Origin: Candidatus Neoflavobacterium equi
Lineage (GTDB): Bacteria > Bacteroidota > Bacteroidia > Flavobacteriales > Flavobacteriaceae
Length of the DNA: 5,798 nt
Assembly: GCA_018065745.1 (NCBI GenBank)
Contig: JAGHSS010000110.1
Coordinates: forward strand, 1-5,798
Direction: 5' to 3'
Shown: positions 1-5,798 of the stretch, piece after piece
Layout of the letters: each line of letters opens with the position of its first letter
Numbering within the stretch: position 1 is the stretch's first letter
Program-made: the position numbers and the translations under genes
Notes under the pieces: model-generated
The model's database searches: none
Told to the model about the DNA's origin: nothing
The model's input: only the letters and a program-made list of their open reading frames with translations

Positions 1-71
1 AATTAGGTAGCTTTCCAGCTAGACCTTAACCAAATACTAACCAACTACTACTAAAGAACTGTTTCATAAAA

Positions 72-389
72 ATGGAAAAATTAAAAAAACGATGGGGATT
101 AACCTCTAACTTTCAACTGATTGTTATATTATGTGTTTTTGCGATTACAGGAACAACCTCTTCCATTATTGCAAAACCTATTTTAAGTTTTTTAAATATC
201 ACCAAAGATTCTGTTGGATTGTTTTTTTACATCGTCCTATACATATTGATCATTTTTCCAATTTACAAAATCATGCTCTTGACGATAGGAACGCTTTGTG
301 GACAACACAAATTCTTTAAAAATTTCCTGATCAAGATGCTATCAAGAATGGGATTGGGCTTTTTTTTCAACAATAAAGACACTAAATAA
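72..389 (+). CDS. Small two-helix membrane protein, DUF6787-like
   Basis: A 105-residue protein of unknown function. The basic start (MEKLKKRWGLTSNFQ) is followed by a hydrophobic segment at about residues 15-35, an AKP turn, and a second strongly hydrophobic segment at about 50-75. A basic, aromatic-rich tail ends near GLGFFFN. Positive charge on both ends suggests a hairpin in the inner membrane with both termini in the cytoplasm (inference). The pattern 'KxRWGxxSNxQ ... FAITGxTS ... AKP ... FPIYxxxLLxxGxxxGQxKFF' matches, from memory, the short conserved Flavobacteriia proteins called DUF6787; no biochemical role is known to me. The ATG at 72 is the only start: an in-frame TAA lies at 27-29 and no other ATG falls between. 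Tandem stops (TAATAA) end it, and the next gene begins 33 bp later on the same strand, so co-transcription is likely. There is no Shine-Dalgarno sequence, only an A-rich leader. Confidence 0.8.
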   Translation: MEKLKKRWGLTSNFQLIVILCVFAITGTTSSIIAKPILSFLNITKDSVGLFFYIVLYILIIFPIYKIMLLTIGTLCGQHKFFKNFLIKMLSRMGLGFFFNNKDTK

Positions 390-422
390 TAAACACATAA
401 ACGAGAGCGTCTTCAAACATCA

Positions 423-3224
423 ATGAATAAATACTTCTTTTTTTTAATCTTTATATGGTGTTTTAACAACACGCTCCTTGCGCAACATATTCAACAAATA
501 GACGCACATATCGTTTCCGCGTCAAACACCGTATTAGTCAAACAAAAGCTTCAGTATAAAAATAAGACCGCTGCTCCAATACACCATATTTTATTGGGTG
601 ATTGGAACAACTCTTATGCCAATAACTACACCCCTTTGGGGAAGCGCTTTTCTGATGAATTTGTCAGAAGTTTTCACCTTATTCCACCATCAGAACGTGG
701 TAAAACGGTGCTACAACACATTTCATCGGCTCAAAAAACACTTGACTATTGCTATTTGGAGCAGAAGGAAGACATTTTGGAAATCCTGTTGCAAACCCCA
801 CTCCTTCCCGGTCAAGAAATTACCCTTGATTTGGCCTATACCCTTCAACTTCCCGATGCGAAATACACAGGACACGGCAGGTATAAAAACGGAGTCATTC
901 AGTTAAAACACGCCTTCCTATTTCCCACGAGTATACATACCGGAGATTTTGAAAATGACAGCAATGAAAATTTAGAGGATTACAAATTTGACGCCTCAAA
1001 CATCCAACTTAAACTCACCACAGATGCCCCATTTGATATTACCTCCAATATGGACGTACAGCAATTGGATGCCTACCATAGTGAATTGACTGGCAGTAAC
1101 TTCGTGCATTACGATTTGTATTTGGAACCGAAATCAACATTTACGACCTATAAAATCAATCGTCAAGAAATTCAAACCAACATCGTTGACAAAAAAACTA
1201 CAGAGGCCGAGAAGTTAATTGCAATAAATAGAATAGCAACTTTTGTTCGCGATTACTTGCAGACTGCTCCTTTGAAAAAAATAGTTGTTTCACAGCAAGA
1301 CTATGAGAAGAGTCCGTTTTATGGAATCAACCAACTCCCACATTTCATCAGTCCGTTTGAAAATGACTTTATTTTTGAGTTGAAATTTTTAAAGACGTAT
1401 TTAACCAAAACCTTTAAAGAACAGATTCAAAACCACGACAGAAAAGAAGCTTGGATTCAAGACTCATTTCAGACGTACGTAATGATGGAATACCTGGAAA
1501 CTTTTTACCCCAAATTGAAGTTGATGGGTAAAATTTCCAACTATAAAATTTTAAAGGGTTTTGAATTTGCACAAGCAAATTTCAACGATCAATTTTACTA
1601 TGTATACCTTTTGATGTGCAGAAGGAATCTGGATCAATCACTGAACACTTCAAAAGATGGACAGATTAAGTTTAATGAACAGATTGCAACCCGTTACAAA
1701 GGAGGATTGAACTTTCAAATGCTCGCTGCCTATATGGGAAAATCCAATCTTCAAAATGGCTTGAGAGCATTTATAAAATTGAATGAGAATCAGCAGACCA
1801 ACGCTTTGGATTTTTATCAAATCCTTCAGAATCAAACCACAAAAGACCTCGGTTTTTACAAAAATGAACTTGTGGAGAGCAACCGTCTGATCGATTTTAA
1901 AATCAATAAAATATACAGCACCAAAGACAGTACCTATGTCGTGTTGAAAAACAAAACCGATGCGTTCATACCTGTCCCAATATATGGAGTAAGGCGAGAT
2001 ACCATACAATTCAAAAACTGGATCCCTCCTTTTGTGAAAGACACCTTGTTGGCCTTTTCAGGAACAGACTACAGCAAATTTGTAGTCAATTATGAAGGCG
2101 ACGTCCCGGAAATATACCGAGCGAACAATTGGAAGTCTGTAGGCAAATTTAAATTTAACAAACCTGTTAAGGTTACGATATTCAGAGATATTGAAGATCC
2201 AAATACCAATCAGTTGTTTTTGTTGCCGCAGTTCTCATACAACTATTACGATGGATTTTCACCGGGGATCAGCATCAACAACAAATCTGTGTTTGCCAAG
2301 CCATTTACATATGACATCACGCCTACCCTATCCTGGAACACCAAAGAATTGATTGGTAATGCGTCTTTGAGTTACAACCAAATGGTGCGCAACAAGAGGT
2401 TGTACAACATCAGATACAACATCTTTGGACATACCTATCACTATGCACCAGAAGCGATTTACTACAAAATTTCTCCCTCAGTCATCTTCAGTTTTAGAGA
2501 TCCTGACTTGAGAAAGAACAACAGTGAAAATGTCATCTTGCGCTATGTGGTTTTGGACCGTGAAAAAAGTGCTTATGTTGATGTATCAGACCGCAATTAT
2601 GCCGTTTTTAACTTGAGATATACCAAGGGAGAAAATGAAATCTCCAGGTTATATTCTTATAGCGGAGATTTGCAGTTGGCCAATAAATTTGGAAAAGTAG
2701 CAGCGAATACCCATTACAGAAAATTGTTTGACAACAGCAGACAGCTGAGTCTGCGCTTTTTTGGAGGACTCTTTTTATACCACCGCACAACGACAGATTT
2801 TTTTGATTTCAGCGTGGACAAACCCACAGACTATTTGTATGATTACGGCATCTTGGGACGTTCAGAATCAACTGGATTGTATTCACAGCAGTTCATCATG
2901 GCAGAAGGAGCTTTCAAGTCTCGCTACAAAGACAATATGGCGAACCAGTGGATGGCTACCGTAAACGGCAGTTACAGCATTTGGAATTGGGTTGAGGTAT
3001 ACGGCGATTTGGGATGGAAAAAAAACAGAGCTAATAAGGCTGATTTTTTATACGATTCAGGAATTCGATTGAATTTGGTTCAAGATTACTTTGAGTTGTA
3101 TTTTCCGGTATATTCAAATAACGGATGGGAAATTGCACAGCCAAATTATCAAGAACGCGTCAGATTTATCTTTACATTCAGTCCAAAAACACTCGTTTCT
3201 CTGTTTACCAGAAAATGGCTTTAA
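423..3224 (+). CDS. Exported M1 aminopeptidase-like protein without zinc site, fused to an outer-membrane barrel-like domain
   Basis: A 933-residue envelope protein. Residues 1-20 form a signal peptide (basic MNK, then a Phe/Leu/Ile core), probably cleaved near LLA|Q; Cys13 has no lipobox. Residues about 21-245 resemble the M1 N-terminal beta domain, including WNNSYANNYTPLGKRFSDEF and a 'LLPGQEITLDLAY' strand. Residues about 260-490 resemble the M1 catalytic domain: WIQDSFQTY (344-352) aligns with the M1 W-x-N-E-G-F-A-x-Y motif, and RYKGG (424-428) with the YxKG motif that carries the catalytic Tyr. However, there is no HExxH anywhere; the expected place is 324-328 (KTYLT), and the third zinc ligand Glu is Asp347. 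Hydrolytic activity is therefore unlikely (inference). From about 592 the sequence becomes aromatic-rich alternating strands (LPQFSYNYYDGFSPG...) up to RVRFIFTF (912-919), resembling an outer-membrane barrel. An in-frame TAA at 390-392 fixes the ATG at 423. Existing annotations of relatives as 'metalloprotease' or 'aminopeptidase' probably overstate function. Confidence 0.82.
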   Translation: MNKYFFFLIFIWCFNNTLLAQHIQQIDAHIVSASNTVLVKQKLQYKNKTAAPIHHILLGDWNNSYANNYTPLGKRFSDEFVRSFHLIPPSERGKTVLQHISSAQKTLDYCYLEQKEDILEILLQTPLLPGQEITLDLAYTLQLPDAKYTGHGRYKNGVIQLKHAFLFPTSIHTGDFENDSNENLEDYKFDASNIQLKLTTDAPFDITSNMDVQQLDAYHSELTGSNFVHYDLYLEPKSTFTTYKINRQEIQTNIVDKKTTEAEKLIAINRIATFVRDYLQTAPLKKIVVSQQDYEKSPFYGINQLPHFISPFENDFIFELKFLKTYLTKTFKEQIQNHDRKEAWIQDSFQTYVMMEYLETFYPKLKLMGKISNYKILKGFEFAQANFNDQFYYVYLLMCRRNLDQSLNTSKDGQIKFNEQIATRYKGGLNFQMLAAYMGKSNLQNGLRAFIKLNENQQTNALDFYQILQNQTTKDLGFYKNELVESNRLIDFKINKIYSTKDSTYVVLKNKTDAFIPVPIYGVRRDTIQFKNWIPPFVKDTLLAFSGTDYSKFVVNYEGDVPEIYRANNWKSVGKFKFNKPVKVTIFRDIEDPNTNQLFLLPQFSYNYYDGFSPGISINNKSVFAKPFTYDITPTLSWNTKELIGNASLSYNQMVRNKRLYNIRYNIFGHTYHYAPEAIYYKISPSVIFSFRDPDLRKNNSENVILRYVVLDREKSAYVDVSDRNYAVFNLRYTKGENEISRLYSYSGDLQLANKFGKVAANTHYRKLFDNSRQLSLRFFGGLFLYHRTTTDFFDFSVDKPTDYLYDYGILGRSESTGLYSQQFIMAEGAFKSRYKDNMANQWMATVNGSYSIWNWVEVYGDLGWKKNRANKADFLYDSGIRLNLVQDYFELYFPVYSNNGWEIAQPNYQERVRFIFTFSPKTLVSLFTRKWL

Positions 3225-3341
3225 ATAAAATTTCCATTGAGCCATTACTTACAAATCACAAAAATCATTGCTTAATAATTAAAATCGGTCACTAAAAAGA
3301 GCTGTTTTTTATCAAATATTTAATTTATATACAAATAACAA

Positions 3342-3358
3342 TTGCTTTTGAAAAGCAA
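3342..3358. repeat. Perfect 8-bp inverted repeat overlapping the -33 element, possible operator
   Basis: TTGCTTTT-G-AAAAGCAA is a perfect 8-bp inverted repeat with a single central base. It begins exactly on the -33 TTG and fills most of the spacer to the -7 element. It is not followed by a T-run, and a 1-nt loop cannot form a normal RNA hairpin, so it fits a dimeric protein-binding site better than a terminator. A regulator acting here would be expected to block RNA polymerase, but which one is unknown. Chance occurrence in AT-rich DNA is possible. Confidence 0.4.
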
Positions 3359-3372
3359 ATTAATTAGATTTG
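3342..3372 (+). promoter_or_regulatory. Bacteroidota-type promoter (TTG / TAnnTTTG)
   Basis: The sequence TAGATTTG at 3365-3372 is an exact match to the -7 element TAnnTTTG recognised by the Bacteroidota housekeeping sigma factor. A TTG at 3342-3344 lies 20 nt upstream, within the usual spacing for the -33 element. Transcription would start around 3377-3380, giving a leader of roughly 15-18 nt before the ATG at 3395. The leader is A/T-rich with no Shine-Dalgarno sequence, as is common in this phylum. No comparable match was seen in front of the two upstream genes. Confidence 0.7.
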
Positions 3373-3394
3373 TACCAATTCAAGTATTAAAATT

Positions 3395-5798
3395 ATGAAC
3401 CAAACTACAACCGTTAAAACCTTATCTTTTGAAGATTTCAAAGCTGAAGTACTTCGTGACTATAGACTTGCTAGATTAAGTAGAGAATGTAGTTTATTGG
3501 GAAGACGTGAAGTTTTAACTGGAAAAGCCAAATTTGGAATTTTCGGTGATGGTAAAGAACTTCCACAAATCGCCTTGGCAAAATCTTTTAAAAATGGAGA
3601 TTTCAGATCGGGTTACTACCGAGACCAAACCTTTATGATGGCCATTGGTGCATTGACTACCCAACAATTTTTTGCTGGTTTATATGGACACGTGGACATT
3701 GCACACGATCCAATGAGTGGAGGAAGACAAATGGGAGGTCATTTTGCTACCCATTCACTTGATGAAAACGGAAATTGGAAAAACCTAACCATACAAAAAA
3801 ACTCTTCTTCTGACATCAGCCCTACCGCGGGACAAATGCCGCGTTTGTTAGGATTGGCTCAGGCTTCTAAAATTTACAGAAATGTCAATGGCATTACTGA
3901 CAAAACCAACTTCTCTATCAACGGGAATGAGATTGCATGGGGAACCATTGGTAACGCATCCACTTCTGAAGGTTTGTTTTTTGAAACCATCAATGCCGCT
4001 GGTGTTTTACAAGTTCCTATGGTAATGAGCGTTTGGGATGACGAATACGGAATCTCAGTACACGCCAAACACCAAACAACAAAAGAAAATATCTCTGAAA
4101 TCTTAAAAGGGTTTCAAAGAGAAGAAAATACAAATGGCTTTGAAATTTTGAGAGTCAAAGGTTGGGATTACCCAGGTTTGATTGAGACGTATCAAAAGGC
4201 AGCAGCTGTTGCAAGAGAACAACACGTTCCTGTGTTGATTCACGTCAATGAATTGACACAACCACAAGGACATTCTACTTCAGGTTCACATGAACGCTAT
4301 AAAGATAGCGATCGTTTGGCTTGGGAACAAGAATACGACTGTTTGGTTCAAATGCGTCAATGGATGTTAAACAATGGTTTGGCAACAGAGGCGGAATTAG
4401 AATTTATTGACACAGAGACTAAATCTGAGGTTTTAGAAGCTAAGAAAGCAGCATGGAGCGCTTATCTTGACCCGATCAAGGCAGAGCGTTTGGAATTGAA
4501 CAACCTGTTAAACACCGTTGCTATCAGCAGTGCTAATGGGGTTTTCATCACCAAAATTGCCCAAGACTTAGCTGCTGTAAAAGAACCGATCAGAAAAGAA
4601 CTATTGGTTGCGGCACGCAAGGTGTTGCGCATGGTGGTTACTGAAGATTGCAAAACTGGTTTGAGCCAATGGATTCAAGAATACACGGCAAAAATTCAAC
4701 CAAAATACAGCTCTCACCTATTTTCACAATCTGATAAAAGCGCTGTCCAAATTGCTGGTGAAGCTCCAATATATGACGAGACTGCAGAAGCTGTTGACGC
4801 ACGTGTGGTTATCAGAGATAACTTTGATGCCTTATTTGCAAAATATCCAGAAACTTTAATTTTTGGAGAAGACGCGGGAACTATTGGTGATGTTAACCAA
4901 GGTTTGGAAGGAATGCAAGAGAAATATGGAGAATTGCGCGTTTCTGATGTTGGAATTCGCGAAGCTACCATTTTAGGTCAAGGAATTGGAATGGCCATGC
5001 GTGGGTTAAGACCTATTGCAGAAATTCAATACTTAGATTACCTATTGTACGCAATCCAGATCATGAGTGATGATTTGGCAACACTACAATACCGCACCCA
5101 TGGAAAACAAAAGGCGCCAGTAATTATCAGAACACGCGGTCACCGCTTGGAAGGTGTTTGGCACTCTGGATCTCCAATGGGAATGATTTTAAATGCTGTG
5201 AGAGGTATTCACGTCCTTGTTCCTAGAAACATGACCAAGGCCGCTGGATTTTACAATACCTTGTTAGCATCTGATGAACCAGCATTGGTTGTTGAATGCT
5301 TAAACGCATACCGTTTAAAAGAAAAAATGCCAACCAACCTTGGAAGTTTTAAAACACCTATTGGGGTTGTTGAAACGGTAAAAGAAGGTGCTGATATTAC
5401 CATTGTATCTTATGGTTCTACTTTGAGAATGGTTGAAGCTGCTGCTTTGGAATTGGCTCAGGTTGGAATTGATGCAGAAGTAATAGACATTCAGTCTTTA
5501 TTGCCATTTGACATCAACCACGACATTGTGAAGTCTGTTGCCAAAACCAACCGTCTTTTAATTGTTGATGAAGACGTTCCTGGTGGTGCAAGTGCTTATA
5601 TCATGCAAGAGATTTTAGAAGTTCAAAACGCTTACGTTCACTTGGATTCTAAACCTCAAACATTGACTTCTAAAGCACACAGACCTGCTTATGGTACAGA
5701 TGGAGATTATTTCTCTAAACCTTCATTAGAAGACATCTTTGAAAAGGTTTACGACATCATGCACGAAGCGAATCCTACAAAATATCCTAGTTTATACT
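3395..5798 (+). CDS. Fused alpha/beta E1 component of a 2-oxoacid (probably branched-chain) dehydrogenase, 3' end cut by window
   Basis: Thiamine-diphosphate-dependent decarboxylase that would pass an acyl group to the lipoyl domain of an E2 partner in the cytoplasm. The E1-alpha part spans about residues 20-330: a YYRDQ motif (74-78), a diphosphate/Mg segment GTIGNASTSEG (183-193) to VWDDEYGIS (213-221), and a GHSTSGSHERY loop (292-302) like the E1-alpha phosphorylation loop. A helical, charged linker (about 305-460) leads to the E1-beta part: GEDAGTIGDVNQG (491-503), a VSDVGIREATILGQGIG stretch in which Glu523 matches the Glu that contacts the thiamine pyrimidine ring, and WHSGSP (589-594) with the conserved active-site His590. 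A transketolase C-terminal domain follows, ending in HRPAYGTDG near 762-770. In-frame TAG at 3365-3367 and no other upstream ATG fix the start at 3395. It runs off the edge after 801 codons plus one base; relatives from memory are about 800 residues, so little is missing. The branched-chain preference is inferred from family resemblance, not shown by the sequence. Confidence 0.88.
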   Translation, partial: MNQTTTVKTLSFEDFKAEVLRDYRLARLSRECSLLGRREVLTGKAKFGIFGDGKELPQIALAKSFKNGDFRSGYYRDQTFMMAIGALTTQQFFAGLYGHVDIAHDPMSGGRQMGGHFATHSLDENGNWKNLTIQKNSSSDISPTAGQMPRLLGLAQASKIYRNVNGITDKTNFSINGNEIAWGTIGNASTSEGLFFETINAAGVLQVPMVMSVWDDEYGISVHAKHQTTKENISEILKGFQREENTNGFEILRVKGWDYPGLIETYQKAAAVAREQHVPVLIHVNELTQPQGHSTSGSHERYKDSDRLAWEQEYDCLVQMRQWMLNNGLATEAELEFIDTETKSEVLEAKKAAWSAYLDPIKAERLELNNLLNTVAISSANGVFITKIAQDLAAVKEPIRKELLVAARKVLRMVVTEDCKTGLSQWIQEYTAKIQPKYSSHLFSQSDKSAVQIAGEAPIYDETAEAVDARVVIRDNFDALFAKYPETLIFGEDAGTIGDVNQGLEGMQEKYGELRVSDVGIREATILGQGIGMAMRGLRPIAEIQYLDYLLYAIQIMSDDLATLQYRTHGKQKAPVIIRTRGHRLEGVWHSGSPMGMILNAVRGIHVLVPRNMTKAAGFYNTLLASDEPALVVECLNAYRLKEKMPTNLGSFKTPIGVVETVKEGADITIVSYGSTLRMVEAAALELAQVGIDAEVIDIQSLLPFDINHDIVKSVAKTNRLLIVDEDVPGGASAYIMQEILEVQNAYVHLDSKPQTLTSKAHRPAYGTDGDYFSKPSLEDIFEKVYDIMHEANPTKYPSLY

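Larger units (their letters stand above)
3225..3394 (+). other. Intergenic region with the promoter of the E1 gene
   Basis: This 170-bp gap separates the envelope gene pair from the 2-oxoacid dehydrogenase gene and is very AT-rich. It holds a promoter and a palindrome, listed separately, near its 3' end. The first part has no convincing intrinsic terminator. The nearest candidate is AAAAAGAGCTGTTTTT (3294-3309), an inverted repeat with a G-G mismatch and almost no GC pairs, which would be weak. A small AT palindrome (TTAATAATTAA, 3272-3282) is not distinctive in such AT-rich DNA. No small ORF or structured RNA is evident. Confidence 0.6.

Noticed and set aside
6..25. Possible hairpin TAGCT-ttcc-AGCTA as a terminator of an upstream gene.
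   Set aside because: Only a 5-bp uninterrupted stem and no T-run after it.
3..29. Open frame from the window start ending in TAA, possible tail of an upstream gene (LGSFPARP).
   Set aside because: Only eight codons, no recognisable sequence, and random open stretches of this size are expected.
360..445. Two T8 homopolymer runs (about 360-367 and 438-445), one at the end of the small membrane gene and one in the signal peptide of the next, as possible phase-variation tracts.
   Set aside because: Both reading frames are intact, and T-runs encoding Phe are expected in AT-rich membrane or signal segments; there is no evidence of length variation.
598..906. A 102-codon open frame on the + strand inside the M1-like gene.
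   Set aside because: Shadow in another frame of a gene with clear family resemblance; no recognisable protein features.
1650..2009. A 119-codon open frame on the - strand within the M1-like gene.
   Set aside because: Antisense shadow; the + strand is clearly coding across it and no promoter or family match is visible.
3294..3309. AAAAAGAGCTGTTTTT as a bidirectional terminator.
   Set aside because: A mismatch in the stem, a palindromic AGCT centre leaving no loop, and almost no GC pairs make a functional terminator doubtful.
3874..4971. Several - strand open frames of 63-85 codons opposite the E1 gene.
   Set aside because: They lie entirely opposite conserved E1 motifs and look like ordinary antisense shadows.

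Overview
The window is AT-rich, with short A/T-rich leaders lacking clear Shine-Dalgarno sequences and one good match to the Bacteroidota promoter pattern (TTG, about 20 nt, TAnnTTTG). Together with the protein families present, this points to a member of the Flavobacteriia (phylum Bacteroidota). No mobile element, CRISPR array, tRNA or rRNA is visible. All real genes lie on the + strand.

Layout: positions 1-71 are non-coding leader. Positions 72-389 encode a 105-residue, two-helix inner-membrane protein of the flavobacterial DUF6787 type. After a 33-bp gap, 423-3224 encodes a 933-residue exported protein. Its N-terminal two thirds resemble an M1 (gluzincin) aminopeptidase but lack the zinc-binding HExxH motif, and its C-terminal third looks like an outer-membrane beta-barrel. 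The two genes are probably co-transcribed. A 170-bp intergenic region (3225-3394) follows, carrying a well-formed promoter with a perfect inverted repeat across its -33 element. From 3395 to the window edge runs a fused alpha/beta E1 component of a 2-oxoacid dehydrogenase complex, most likely the branched-chain type. It is cut off at 801 codons, probably very close to its natural end.

The first two genes look like an envelope pair (inner-membrane small protein plus outer-membrane pseudopeptidase/barrel). The E1 gene is a separate metabolic transcription unit: thiamine-diphosphate-dependent decarboxylation of 2-oxoacids, which in these bacteria would feed iso/anteiso branched-chain fatty acid primers and valine/leucine/isoleucine breakdown. 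No E2 (lipoyl acyltransferase) or E3 gene is in the window. I see no clearly new multi-gene system. The most interesting objects are the catalytically degenerate M1-barrel fusion, the promoter with the embedded palindrome, and the altered diphosphate/metal-binding motif in the E1 enzyme.
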